Of a stretch of DNA of 64,000 nt, positions 25,522 to 41,588 are shown piece after piece (positions within the stretch are counted from its first letter, which is position 1; each line of letters begins with the position of its first letter). Below the pieces are notes generated by a model. It was not told the origin of the DNA and did not search any database. It worked only from the letters and a program-made list of their open reading frames with translations. The position numbers and the translations under genes are program-made. The stretch comes from JAKPAM01 sp047601745 (lineage in GTDB: Bacteria; Pseudomonadota; Gammaproteobacteria; Burkholderiales; Burkholderiaceae_E): positions 1,984,001-2,048,000 of the forward strand of contig JASGIS010000001.1 of the NCBI GenBank assembly GCA_047601745.1, given 5' to 3'.

Positions 25522-27438
25522 ATGAATAGGATGAAGACGATGAAAGAGGTCTTTACCCGCTGGTATCGCCGAATGGGAGCGACGCTCGGCCTGGTCGCGA
25601 CGATCGGCTGGATGACCGGTTGCGGCGGCGGCGGCGCGGGAGGGCAGGGGGGCGCGGATTCGATTCAGAACTCCAGTGGTGCCAGTTCGATCCAGGTGGG
25701 AGCCAGCAGCCCGACGATCGGTTCTTCTGCCGCGAAGACGGTCGACATCGTCGCCACCGTGAAGAACGCATCGAACGTCGCACTCAAGGGGCAGCCGGTC
25801 ACGTTCTCGACGACGGATGCGGGCGTCACGCTCGGCGTCGAATCGTCGACGACTGACAACGGCGGTGTCGTGACGGCCAAGTTGACTTTGAACGATCCGA
25901 CGATGCGACCGGTGATCGTCAAGGCGACATCCGGCACGGTGGAGGGTTCCGTAGAGATCAAGGTCGTCGGCACGGTGTTGACGATCAGCGGTGCGCCGAC
26001 GGTCGGGTTCGGTTCGTCGACGTCGTATGTCGTCGCCGCGACCAATTCCGATGGCACGCCGATGGCTGGCGCCCAGGTTTCTCTGACGTCGGCCAAGGGC
26101 AACAGCATCAGCCCCGCCACCGCGACGACGAGCGCGAGCGGCCAGGCCGCGTTCAACGTCACCGGCAGCGCTGATGGCCTGGATACGCTGACGGCCACGG
26201 CATTGGGCGCGAGCGCTTCGACAGCGGTGACGGTGTCCGGCAACCAGATCCGCTTCGACACGCCGGTCGCGTTGTCCGAAGCGCTCGTCAATACCACGCA
26301 CCCGGTCCGCGTGACTTATCTGGTCAATGGTGCGCCGCAGGTCGGCGCCAACATCGAACTATCGACGACTCGTGGGGTGCTCGGCGGTACGCTGTTGACG
26401 ACCGATGCGACCGGGTCGGTCGAGACGACGATCGCTTCGGCGACAGCCGGAATCGCGACGATCACCGCGACCGCTAGCGGAGACAAGACGCTCGGGTCGT
26501 TGCAATTCGAGTTCGTGTCCCGTACTCCGGCCGCGCTCGCGTTGCAAGCCAGTCCGACGACCGTTGCCGTCAACGCAGGGGAGTCATCGAATTCGTCGAC
26601 GCTGCTGGCGCGTGTCCGAGATGCCAGCGGCAACCCCGTCAAGGGGGTACGTGTCGATTTCTCGGCGATCGCCGATCCGAGCAACGGTTATATCAGCCCA
26701 GCCTTCGCGACGACGAACAGTTCGGGTGTCGCGTCGACCGCGTTCGTCGCCGGTCCCAATTCGAGCGGCTCGAATCAGGTCAAGGTGCAGGCGACCGTAG
26801 CGTCTACGGCGATTTCGAGTACCGCCGCCTTGACCGTCGCCAGCCAGGCATTGTCCGTGCGCGTGCATACGGGCAACAAACTGTACGAGCCGAATGGCGA
26901 GACCTACGTCATGCCGTACACGGCGGCGGTCACCGATTCGGCCGGCAACCCGGTATCCGGAGCGACGATCACCGTGTCGTACACGCCGATGTACTTCTAC
27001 AAGGGGTACTACACCGCCGGGACGGATGGCTGGGTTTCGACCGTCGTCCAGCAGTGCGTGTCTGAAGACGCGAACGGTGATGGAACGCTGAACGTCGAGG
27101 CGGGCGAGGACGTCAACCACAACGGACAACTGGACCCGGGTACCGTCGCGACCGTCTTCGTTGCGGGTAGCGACTTCGTCACGCCCATGGCGGACGCCCG
27201 AACCGATGCGAGCGGCTTCGCCCAGATCGGCATCAAGTATTCCCGCGGCTACGCGAATTGGTACGGCCTCAATCTGATGGTGACGATCACCGCGCCGTCT
27301 GGAACCGAGACCGTGACCAACACCTTGATTCCGGTGTTGCCGGCCTTGGCGAGCGACATCGGCGACAAGACCAAGTACCCGCCGGGAGGTGTCAAGTCGA
27401 TTTTCGGCGTCGCGCCTGGTTGCGACAATACGAACTGA
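25522..27438 (+). CDS. Lipoprotein with bacterial Ig-like (Big-1) repeats
   Basis: The 638-aa product is secreted and probably surface-exposed. It has a signal peptide with lipobox (IGWMTGC) followed by a Gly-rich stretch. About five Ig-like domains of the intimin/invasin Big-1 type follow, recognisable by VALKGQPVTFSTTDAGVTL, GTPMAGAQVSLTSAKGN, DASGNPVKGVRVDFS and DSAGNPVSGATITVSYTP. A double calcium-loop-like segment (EDANGDGTLNVEAGEDVNHNGQLD, about residues 516-539) lies near the C-terminus. It lies between pilQ and aroK, which are normally adjacent, and its codon use looks less GC-biased than that of its neighbours. Both points suggest later insertion. A pilus-related adhesin role is a guess from position. 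Confidence 0.85.
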   Translation: MNRMKTMKEVFTRWYRRMGATLGLVATIGWMTGCGGGGAGGQGGADSIQNSSGASSIQVGASSPTIGSSAAKTVDIVATVKNASNVALKGQPVTFSTTDAGVTLGVESSTTDNGGVVTAKLTLNDPTMRPVIVKATSGTVEGSVEIKVVGTVLTISGAPTVGFGSSTSYVVAATNSDGTPMAGAQVSLTSAKGNSISPATATTSASGQAAFNVTGSADGLDTLTATALGASASTAVTVSGNQIRFDTPVALSEALVNTTHPVRVTYLVNGAPQVGANIELSTTRGVLGGTLLTTDATGSVETTIASATAGIATITATASGDKTLGSLQFEFVSRTPAALALQASPTTVAVNAGESSNSSTLLARVRDASGNPVKGVRVDFSAIADPSNGYISPAFATTNSSGVASTAFVAGPNSSGSNQVKVQATVASTAISSTAALTVASQALSVRVHTGNKLYEPNGETYVMPYTAAVTDSAGNPVSGATITVSYTPMYFYKGYYTAGTDGWVSTVVQQCVSEDANGDGTLNVEAGEDVNHNGQLDPGTVATVFVAGSDFVTPMADARTDASGFAQIGIKYSRGYANWYGLNLMVTITAPSGTETVTNTLIPVLPALASDIGDKTKYPPGGVKSIFGVAPGCDNTN

Positions 27439-27457
27439 TCGGCCCCGCACCGTCGAG

Positions 27458-27485
27458 ACCCGCCGCCTGCCGGCGGGTTTCTTTT
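27458..27485 (+). terminator. Rho-independent terminator after the Ig-like lipoprotein gene
   Basis: Perfect 8-bp arms ACCCGCCG (27458-27465) and CGGCGGGT (27471-27478) with a 5-base loop, followed by TTTCTTTT. It starts 20 bp past the stop codon and separates the Ig-like gene from the aro genes. Confidence 0.8.
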
Positions 27486-27531
27486 GGGTGCGCCCGGTAC
27501 GGGCGCCCTTCAGAGGGGGCAAGTCCCGTCA

Positions 27532-27792
27532 TCAGCTTCGGCAGCCGCAATTCAGTGCCTCGTGCAGAAGGGTGAGCTGCACGCCCTCGTGTTTCAGCGC
27601 GAACAGCAGGTGTTCGAGCAACGAGGCGCCGTCGGCCGGCGCCACCGGCCTGGGGACGGCCTGCAGGCCCGGCATCCGCTCGATGCGGGTCACCGCCCGG
27701 ACTTCGGCCGGTAGGGTCAACGGAGGCATCCGTAGCCGGGCCTGCTCCGAAATCCGCGACAGCAAAAAGGCGTATCCGATCACCAGCGGCAA
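27532..27792 (-). pseudogene. Short coding remnant, unknown
   Basis: A minus-strand frame of 86 codons with strong G/C third positions, so it looks like real or recently real coding sequence rather than a shadow. It has only a TTG start, no ribosome binding site, and no full-length family match that I recognise. The C-terminal half (LLEHLLFALKHEGVQLTLLHEAL) reads like an amphipathic helical end of a larger protein. It lies opposite to and between the Ig-like lipoprotein gene and aroK. Its position suggests leftover from the insertion event that split pilQ from aroK. Function not assigned. Confidence 0.35.
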
Positions 27793-27950
27793 GGGTTTTG
27801 TGTACTGAGCACCGGATTTTCTGTATTTCGTCCGGTTTCGCCCAGATTTTTCGTACGCATCGCTCGTCTGTTTCCCTCGGTTCGGAAGCCGATGGTGGTA
27901 CGGGTACCATGGCGATCATCCCGATCCGCCGTCGGCCGCGCCGTCCTTCC

Positions 27951-28625
27951 ATGTCCAGCAACATCGCTTCCAATCGACCCATTATCCTCGTCGGCATGAT
28001 GGGCTGCGGCAAGACCACGGTCGGCCGCCGGCTCGCGGCGCGGCTGGGCCGCGAGTTCGTCGACGCGGACAAGGAGATCGAGGCGCGCTGCGGCGTCGCG
28101 GTGGCGACGATCTTCGAACTCGAGGGCGAGACCGGCTTCCGGCTGCGCGAGGCGCAGTTGATCGACGAACTGACGCTGCGCCGTGATCTGGTCATCGCCA
28201 CCGGCGGCGGCGCCGTGCTGCGCGAGGAAAACCGCCGGCGGCTGCATGATCGCGGCTTCGTCATCCACCTGCGCGCCAGCCTGCCCGAACTGTGGCACCG
28301 CTTGCGCCACGACAAGTCGCGGCCGCTGCTGCGCACCGCCAATCCGCGCCAGAAGATCGCCGAGCTGATCCAGGCGCGCGAACCGCTGTACGAAGCCGTC
28401 TCGCACGCGTCGGTGATGACCGGGCGGCAATCGGCCGAGCGGGTCGTCGCCGATATAATCGCCATGCTGCCGGCCGATCTGGCGGCCACGCCCGTCCGCT
28501 CTTCGACCGACCCATGCCCGCATCCCGGCCCGACCCCCAGCCCGTCTCCCGGTCCGTCTCCCGGTCCGTCTCCGGCCACGACGTCTCCGCACGAGCCGAT
28601 CGCGCCGACGCCGCCGGCGGACTGA
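27951..28625 (+). CDS. aroK: Shikimate kinase
   Basis: AroK phosphorylates shikimate at the 3-hydroxyl in aromatic amino acid synthesis. Walker A is GMMGCGKTT. Substrate-binding residues lie in DADKEIE, the GFR segment and the ATGGGAVLR loop; the lid region contains RPLL. I chose ATG 27951 (MSSNIASNRPIILVG) because the P-loop then falls near the N-terminus. ATG 27909 would add 14 residues. The normal fold ends near DIIAMLPADL. About 45 further residues of Pro/Ser/Thr-rich sequence follow, whose DNA is read in another frame as the start of aroB. Confidence 0.93.
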   Translation: MSSNIASNRPIILVGMMGCGKTTVGRRLAARLGREFVDADKEIEARCGVAVATIFELEGETGFRLREAQLIDELTLRRDLVIATGGGAVLREENRRRLHDRGFVIHLRASLPELWHRLRHDKSRPLLRTANPRQKIAELIQAREPLYEAVSHASVMTGRQSAERVVADIIAMLPADLAATPVRSSTDPCPHPGPTPSPSPGPSPGPSPATTSPHEPIAPTPPAD

Positions 28626-29733
28626 CGCTGACGGTCTCGCTGGCCGAGCGCAGCTATCCGATCCAGATCGGCACCGGCCTGCTGGCCGACAATCCGGCGC
28701 TGCTCGCGCTGGCGCAAGGTCGTCAGGTCGCGGTGATCACCAACGAGACCGTCGCGCCGCTGTACGCGGCCGAGCTGGCGCGTTCGCTGGCCCGCGCCGC
28801 CGCGGTCGTCGAGACGATCACGCTGCCGGACGGCGAAGCCCACAAGAACTGGGCCACGCTGAACCGGATCTTCGACGTACTGCTCGACAAGCGCTTCGAC
28901 CGCAAGTGCCTGCTGGTCGCGCTCGGCGGCGGCGTCATCGGCGACATGGCCGGGTTCGCGGCGGCCGTCTACCAGCGCGGCGTCGATTTCGTCCAGGTGC
29001 CGACGACGCTGCTCGCGCAAGTCGATTCGTCGGTCGGCGGCAAGACGGCGATCAACCATCCGGCCGGCAAGAACATGATCGGCGCGTTCCATCAGCCGCG
29101 GCTGGTGATCGCCGACGTCGCCACGCTGGCCACGCTGCCGCCGCGCGAGCTGTCGGCCGGCCTGGCCGAGGTCGTCAAGCACGGTTTCATCGCCGACGTC
29201 GGTTACCTGGACCAGGTCGAAGCCGATCTGCCCGCATTGTTCGCGCAGGACCCGGCAGCGCTCGCGCGCGCGGTCGCCGGTTCGTGCCGGATCAAGGCCG
29301 ACGTCGTCGCCCAGGACGAGCGCGAGGGGGGGCTGCGGGCGATCCTGAACTTCGGCCACACGTTCGGCCATGCGATCGAGGCCGGCCTCGGCTACGGACA
29401 GTGGCTGCACGGCGAAGCCGTCGGCTGCGGCATGGTCATGGCCGCCGACCTGTCGCGGCGCCTCGGCTGGCTGCCCGACGACGAGGCGGGCCGCGTGCGC
29501 GCCGTCGTCGAGGCCGCGCGCCTGCCGGTCACGGGGCCGGCCTGGACGCCCGAGCGCTACCTGTCGCTGATGGAGGTCGACAAGAAAGCCGAACAGGGCA
29601 CGCCCAAGTTCGTGCTGCTCGAACGCCTGGGCCATCCGCGCGTGTCGCGGGTCGACACGGCGCCGCTGTTCGACACCTTGCGCGCGACGACGGGGCAGAC
29701 CGAAGCCCGTTCCGGCGACGCGGCGTGCCGCTG

Positions 29734-29734
<1 letters not shown>
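28514..29734 (+). CDS. aroB: 3-dehydroquinate synthase
   Basis: AroB converts DAHP to 3-dehydroquinate using NAD and a divalent metal. The core runs from LTVSLAERSYPIQIG to the C-terminus, with the GGGVIGDMAGFAAAVYQRG and VPTTLLAQVDSSVGGKTAIN signatures and metal ligands in KHGF and GHTFGHAIE. No ATG, GTG or TTG exists between the aroK stop and this core. The start must therefore lie inside aroK; ATG 28514 is the best candidate and gives 406 aa, with about 37 extra N-terminal residues and a 112-bp overlap. It overlaps dgt by 1 bp (TGATG). Confidence 0.94.
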
Positions 29735-30867
<1,133 letters not shown>

Positions 30868-31018
30868 ACGCGCGCCGCGGCCGCCGGCCGCGCTGCGCCG
30901 TTGCAGTGCATGGCGTCCGCCCGGCGGATCCGTATTGCACCGATATGGGGCGGAACGAAACTTGCTTGCCGGTTCTCTACGGCCAGATCGGTATTCCGAG
31001 CGGCCCCGTCGGGTGAGA

Positions 31019-31047
31019 TTCACGCACCGCCAGCGTGGTTGTATACT
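31019..31047 (+). promoter_or_regulatory. Predicted sigma-70 promoter of gltB
   Basis: The -35 box TTCACG (31019-31024) and -10 box TATACT (31042-31047) are separated by exactly 17 bp. The predicted start near 31054 leaves a leader of about 113 bases before the gltB ATG at 31167. This is the best promoter match in the 299-bp dgt-gltB gap. Confidence 0.5.
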
Positions 31048-31166
31048 CGGTCGAGCATGCGGCCCGACATTCATGCTGCGTGACAGATGCCCGCCTGTCG
31101 CGCATTACAGTGAGAGTATTCACTAACTCACTTGATTTTCAGACCTTGGCATCAGGAGCCCTACAG

Positions 31167-35966
<4,800 letters not shown>

Positions 35967-36105
35967 TCCGTCCGATGCCGGCGGCCGATCCTGCGATCGG
36001 GCCGCCGGTGCCGAACGGTCATCGCACGCGACTTGGGGTTCTGAGACAAAGGACGTCCGGGCGGATCGCCGCGCGGATGTCGATTTCGATACGGATTGAA
36101 CATCG

Positions 36106-37593
<1,488 letters not shown>

Positions 37594-37714
37594 GCGCCGG
37601 TGATTCGCGCCCGCGGTCCGGGTTTGGCGTTGGCGCCTGCCTCGGTGTCGCGGCCGGATGCCAGACGTTGCGGCCGGATGCTCGGCGCGGCGACCGGTCG
37701 GTCGTCCGGCGGCG

Positions 37715-37930
37715 TCAGCCGGCCCAATAGGCCGGGTTGCCCATCAGCAGGCCGGCCAGTTCCGCCTGCCGGTTGAGCCCGATCTTTTGCAGCGCCGCAT
37801 GGAGCTGCACCTTGACGGTATTGATCGAGACGCGCCGATCCGTCGCGATCGTCGTGACGGTGTCGCCTCGCGCGATCGACACCGCGACCTTCGCCTCGGC
37901 GGGCGTCAGGTTGAAGACGTTCTGGACCAC
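37715..37930 (-). pseudogene. C-terminal LuxR-type DNA-binding domain, truncated gene
   Basis: The frame encodes SIDPFVVQNVFNLTPAEAKV followed by a complete helix-turn-helix (TTIATDRRVSINTVKVQLHA, KIGLNRQAELAGLLMG). It closely resembles the C-termini of the two intact regulators at 39127-41396, which have LTPAE and SINTIRAxL in the same places. The sensory N-terminal part is missing. Just upstream the sequence changes to a fragment of an unrelated gene on the other strand. Only GTG 37930 could act as a start. I regard it as the stump of a third paralog. Confidence 0.6.
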
Positions 37931-37944
37931 GAACGGATCGATCG

Positions 37945-38085
37945 ATGGCGTCGATCTTGTTGGTGCCGTCGGTGATCGTGCCCGAGGAGTGCGCGGCGCT
38001 CATCAATCCGCGGCATCCGGCGTCAGGCCGGATCAAGGCCACGGTGGCTCGGCTGTTCGAGTACAACAGGTTGTTTCGTTCGTAG
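37945..38085 (+). pseudogene. 3' remnant of a RES-domain toxin gene
   Basis: The 46 codons from ATG 37945 read MASILLVPSVIVPEECAALI and then NPRHPASGRIKATV, followed by ARLFEYNRLFRS and a stop. This matches my recollection of the C-terminal end of RES-domain proteins, where a VPS-x-IVPEE strand is followed by an INPxHP turn and a final Phe-rich strand. RES proteins are the NAD-degrading toxins of Xre-RES toxin-antitoxin pairs. The catalytic N-terminal half and any antitoxin gene are absent. The fragment starts about where the truncated LuxR gene ends, marking a recombination junction. Confidence 0.5.
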
Positions 38086-38144
38086 CGCTGCCTGCCGGCG
38101 ACTGGAACCCCTAGATTGACGACGGCATGCCCGGCGCGAGCGCA

Positions 38145-38174
38145 TCGTGCGTCCTGATGTCTCAGGACGCACGA
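38145..38174 (-). terminator. Strong hairpin downstream of the YdcH-family gene
   Basis: Perfect 13-bp arms (TCGTGCGTCCTGA at 38145-38157 and its complement at 38162-38174) close a 4-base loop. It begins 13 bp past the minus-strand stop at 38187. No T-run follows on either strand, so it may act as a rho-dependent or mRNA-stabilising 3' structure. Confidence 0.5.
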
Positions 38175-38186
38175 CGAAGGGCGGGA

Positions 38187-38405
38187 TCAGGCCGCGTTGG
38201 CCTTCAGCAGGATCTGGTACAGCTCGTCCTTTAGGTGCAGCTTGCGCTTCTTCAAGGTCTCGATCTCCTCGTGCGTCGCCGCTTCGAGTCGCGCTTCCAT
38301 GTTCTTGATCTTCTGATCGATCTCGTTGTGCTTGTCGAACAGGCGCAGGAAATGCGGATCGTTGGTTTTCAGCCGGGTGATCAGATCGCGAAACTCGGGA
38401 AACAT
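38187..38405 (-). CDS. YdcH family protein (DUF465)
   Basis: A 72-aa protein starting MFPEFRDLITRLKTNDPHFL. A heptad-rich helical hairpin follows (LFDKHNEIDQKIKNMEARLE, THEEIETLKKRKLHLKDELY), the full DUF465 pattern. The start is supported by GGAGG 8 bp upstream. The function of the family is unknown; members are small soluble coiled-coil proteins common in proteobacteria. It is last in a minus-strand run that begins with the LuxR-type pair, though the spacing of 90 bp suggests its own promoter. Confidence 0.88.
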   Translation of the reverse strand: MFPEFRDLITRLKTNDPHFLRLFDKHNEIDQKIKNMEARLEAATHEEIETLKKRKLHLKDELYQILLKANAA

Positions 38406-38495
38406 CGGGGGCGCCTCCATGGGTCGGGTGTCCGGGAAAAGCCCCGGCTCCATCCTGATTCTAGACAAGGACGGAGTGCGAGGGCGCGACCTGGA

Positions 38496-39098
38496 TCAAC
38501 GGAGGTCGGATCGGTCCTTGGGGGTCGAAGCGGGGCGCCACTCGCTGCTTGCCTTGATCTTCGCTGCCGGGCGATCCACCTCGGTACGGTTGGGATCGCG
38601 ACCCCGGTAGCGTTTGGCAGCGTCGAGGATGTCGCGCGCCTTGATCCCGGGGTCGAGTTCTTCCAGTTTCGCCAGCAGCGTCGCGGTCGAAATGATGTGC
38701 GCGTTGCCGGGCAGCGCACCTGGGGTGGACCGCAGGAAGAAGTCGTCCTCGGCGATGATCAGGCATGGAGGGCCGGGCGGCTGGCCGATCAATTCGGTGA
38801 CGTAGCTGTTGATCGACAGCTCCCCGCTGTTCGTTGCTGGAGGGGGCGGAGCAGGCATGTCAGAGGCGGCATAGAAATCCCGTAGCTGCCGGCTTTCGGC
38901 GTATCGCTCGGCCAGTCGCGCCGCCGAGATGGCCATTTGGCCAAAGGCGGTGGGTTCGATCAGGATGCGCCCGGCATGCCTGGCGATGAAATCGGCGATC
39001 AACTGGGCGTCGGCGTGGGCGCTGCGATGCCGTGTCGCCTCGAACTCGACCAAGTCGGTGACGACCAGTTGTTTCATGCAAAGTGCGCATTGGGTCAA
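38496..39098 (-). CDS. Hypothetical protein, possibly PIN-like and N-terminally truncated
   Basis: A 200-residue frame with a TTG start (an ATG at 39077 would give MKQLVVTDLVEFEATRHR). The segment LVVTDLVEFEATRH-RIADFI-like helix-RILIEPTAFG, then CLIIAEDDFFLRSTPGALPG and NAHIISTATLLAKLEE, suggests the later part of a PIN-like ribonuclease fold. The first acidic strand that should precede VTDLVE is absent. It lies 28 bp downstream of the first LuxR-type gene and on the same strand. Family membership is a guess; no catalytic set can be confirmed. Confidence 0.5.
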   Translation of the reverse strand: MTQCALCMKQLVVTDLVEFEATRHRSAHADAQLIADFIARHAGRILIEPTAFGQMAISAARLAERYAESRQLRDFYAASDMPAPPPPATNSGELSINSYVTELIGQPPGPPCLIIAEDDFFLRSTPGALPGNAHIISTATLLAKLEELDPGIKARDILDAAKRYRGRDPNRTEVDRPAAKIKASSEWRPASTPKDRSDLR

Positions 39099-39126
39099 CG
39101 GATTTGTACGCAGAATCGATCCTGCG

Positions 39127-40266
39127 TCAACCGCAGCCGACTCGCAGCAACAACGCCACCAGATCCGACTGGCGACGGGTGCCGGTCTTTTGCATCGCGT
39201 GCGCGAGATGGGCGCGGATCGTGTTGATCGACACGCCCAGCGCTTCAGCGATGCGGTCCAGCGGCTCGCCGATCGCCAGCAGCGCCGCGACGCGCCCTTC
39301 GGCCGGCGTCAGGTCGAACATCGCCGCGATGAACGCGGCATCGGGGGCCGACGCGCCTCGGGGATGGATGACCGACATCAGGATGATCGGTCGCGAGCCG
39401 AAAGCGCCCAGGCTCTGCTCGGGCACCATCCGCCAGAACGTACAGAGCGCGACCGGTTCGGTCGACTCGTTCCGTACGCCGGGCAGCCGCAGCGCGAGCC
39501 GCAGGTTCGGCGATCGGTCGGCGGGCGCCTGCCTCAGATGATCGAGCGACGCGCGCAGCAGCCGCGACCCCTGGGCCGAACGCCCATCGAGCACGCCTCC
39601 TCGGCAGATCAGATAAGCGCCGGATCGCAGCTCGTCGTCGGCGTAGCGGTTTGCATTGAGCACGGTGCCGTCGACGTCCAGCAGGAACATCGGCCGATCC
39701 GCGGTCTCGAGCAGTCGTTCGCCGACGGTCGCGGCCGAGCGGGCCTTGTCGATCTGGCCGCTGACGCGGAACGCGGTGATCAGATGCTGGAAGTAGCGGC
39801 GAGCCATGACCAGGTCGCCGTCGCTGAACGCGGGCTGGTCCAGCGAACGCAGGATGGCCGCGAAGACGATGTGGCGCTCGCTCTCGGCGATCTTGGCCGC
39901 CAGCATCGCCTGCACGCCATAAGGGCTCCAGAACTCGGCGTAGAACCGATGATCGAGCATCGTCTGTCGCGGAAAGTCCACCGAGGTGTCGAGCAGCTCG
40001 CCGACCGGCCGGCCCGCCAGCAATGCCGCATGCGGATCGCTGCGGTGGTATTCGCGCGCATAGTCGATCACGCCGTCGACGGCGATGCCCTCCGGCTGTT
40101 CGCTCAGCAATAGTTGTCCGGTCCGTCTGTCGACGACGATGAGCTGGCTGATCAGCGCATCGAACGCATCGACGAGACCGCGCAGCGCCTGCGGCCAGCT
40201 TCTGAGGCCCGCGGCCGCTTCGTAGAGGCCTTCCAGGACCGCGTCGTCGATCAGCGGAGCCGTCAT
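39127..40266 (-). CDS. LuxR-type helix-turn-helix transcriptional regulator (copy 1)
   Basis: A 379-aa protein. The N-terminal and central regions look like a sensor (VDRRTGQLLLSEQ near residue 43, then DRPMFLLDVDGTVLNANRYAD around 190-210, a PAS-like strand pattern). The C-terminal LuxR domain reads FDLTPAEGRVAALLAIGEPL, IAEALGVSINTIRAHLAHAM and KTGTRRQSDLVALLL. The ATG overlaps the stop of the paralogous gene upstream (ATGA). There is no receiver domain and no synthase gene nearby. Its ligand and targets are unknown. Confidence 0.87.
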   Translation of the reverse strand: MTAPLIDDAVLEGLYEAAAGLRSWPQALRGLVDAFDALISQLIVVDRRTGQLLLSEQPEGIAVDGVIDYAREYHRSDPHAALLAGRPVGELLDTSVDFPRQTMLDHRFYAEFWSPYGVQAMLAAKIAESERHIVFAAILRSLDQPAFSDGDLVMARRYFQHLITAFRVSGQIDKARSAATVGERLLETADRPMFLLDVDGTVLNANRYADDELRSGAYLICRGGVLDGRSAQGSRLLRASLDHLRQAPADRSPNLRLALRLPGVRNESTEPVALCTFWRMVPEQSLGAFGSRPIILMSVIHPRGASAPDAAFIAAMFDLTPAEGRVAALLAIGEPLDRIAEALGVSINTIRAHLAHAMQKTGTRRQSDLVALLLRVGCG

Positions 40267-41396
40267 GCGCGCCGCTCGTCGAACGTCGACGCGCAGGGGA
40301 GCTGGACGGCCGGCCAGACCATCGTCGCATGCCACAGCAGGCGGATCAGGTCCGGCTGCCGTCGCGTTCCGGTCTTGATCATGATCGCTCGCAACTGGGC
40401 GCGAATCGTGTTGATCGACAGGGCCCGGGAGCGTGCGATCGCGGCGGCGTCGGCGCCGTTCATCAACGCGATGCAGATCCGGCTTTCCGCCGGCGTCAGG
40501 CCGAACAGGGCCCGGATCACCGCCGGATCGGCGTGCGGCACGGCATCGGGGGCGGGCGCGGCGAGCAGCACGCGATCGCCGTGCACCGGGCGGGCCGTCT
40601 GGGTGGGCGCAGAGGCTTCGACGTCCCAGAGCGTGCACAGCAGCGGCCGTCGATTCAAGCCGGGCATGCGCAACGCGCGGCGGATCGGCGGCCGCGATCG
40701 GACGCCGATTCGCGGAGAGCGGGCGGCCAGCAGTTCGCACAACGCGCTTCGCAGCGCCTCGTCGCCCCGGCGAGTGCGCCCCTTCAACGCCCCGTCCTGG
40801 TCGACGAACCATTCGTCCTTCTCCAGCAATCGCCGGCCCGCTTCGTTCAGCATCTGGATGTCGCCGCCCGCGCCGAGCACCAGCATCGGCTGGTCCGCAT
40901 GATGGATCCAGTGGCCGGTCATCGCGTGCAACGGAACGAGCCCCGCCAGCGTCGCCTGGACCTTGAGCGCCGTGGCCAGATGACGCATGTAGCGCTGGAA
41001 CAGGCGGCGCATCCGCGGATCCTCGCCCTGCGCCGCATCCCGCAGGATCGCGCAACCGATCGTCAATCCGTCGTCGTCCTGCACGACGGTCTGCGCCAGC
41101 GAGCCGCCGAGTGCCGTCGGGCTGCTCGCGGCCGGGGCCGACAGCGCGTCCAGGGTGGCCTGGTCGCGTCGCTCCGGCAGACCGGTTGCCAGCTTCAGCG
41201 GCGTGTCCTCGTCGCCGGCCGTGATGACGTCCCGGAGCCGGGTCGTCCGCCGATCGACGACCGCCAGCGAGAACTGGCGCACGCCCAGCCGGTCGGCCAG
41301 CAGGCCGAGCGCCGCGTTCCACGAGCGCAACCCCACCGCGGCTTCGAAGAAACCGGCGACGACGTCGTCGCTGATGTCGGCGGACCCCGGCGTCAT
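40263..41396 (-). CDS. LuxR-type helix-turn-helix transcriptional regulator (copy 2)
   Basis: A 377-aa paralog of the next gene with the same layout: opening DDVVAGFFEAAVGLRSWNAA (copy 1 has DAVLEGLYEAAAGLRSWPQA), a sensor-like core (VDRRTTRLRDVI, QPMLVLGAGGDIQMLNEAG), and a C-terminal LuxR domain with LTPAESRICIALMNG and SINTIRAQLRAIMIKTGTRRQ. It is first in the pair and translationally coupled to copy 1. A third, truncated copy lies at 37715. Tandem duplication is the simplest origin. Confidence 0.87.
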   Translation of the reverse strand: MTPGSADISDDVVAGFFEAAVGLRSWNAALGLLADRLGVRQFSLAVVDRRTTRLRDVITAGDEDTPLKLATGLPERRDQATLDALSAPAASSPTALGGSLAQTVVQDDDGLTIGCAILRDAAQGEDPRMRRLFQRYMRHLATALKVQATLAGLVPLHAMTGHWIHHADQPMLVLGAGGDIQMLNEAGRRLLEKDEWFVDQDGALKGRTRRGDEALRSALCELLAARSPRIGVRSRPPIRRALRMPGLNRRPLLCTLWDVEASAPTQTARPVHGDRVLLAAPAPDAVPHADPAVIRALFGLTPAESRICIALMNGADAAAIARSRALSINTIRAQLRAIMIKTGTRRQPDLIRLLWHATMVWPAVQLPCASTFDERRA

Positions 41397-41588
41397 GTCG
41401 AGCGGCTCCGATCGGAGGCGTGAACGGGGATCGAGGCCGGGCGGCGGGCACGGGCGATCCGGTGAGCTTCAGGGGCAAGCATCGACAGAAGCACGTCAGG
41501 TTCTGGGGACGTCTGCGACCATAGCGCCCCGCCGGGAAAACCGCGTCGTCAATTTGGATAACTAGACGGCCCTGGGCCCGATCAGGGT
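41397..41588. other. Intergenic sequence upstream of the LuxR-type pair
   Basis: Together with the remnant that follows and 41745-41911, this makes a 515-bp gap between the divergent LuxR-type pair and the first amidohydrolase gene. A TTGAC-like box can be read on the minus strand, but no -10 box sits at proper spacing. No RNA gene or repeat is visible. Confidence 0.4.
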
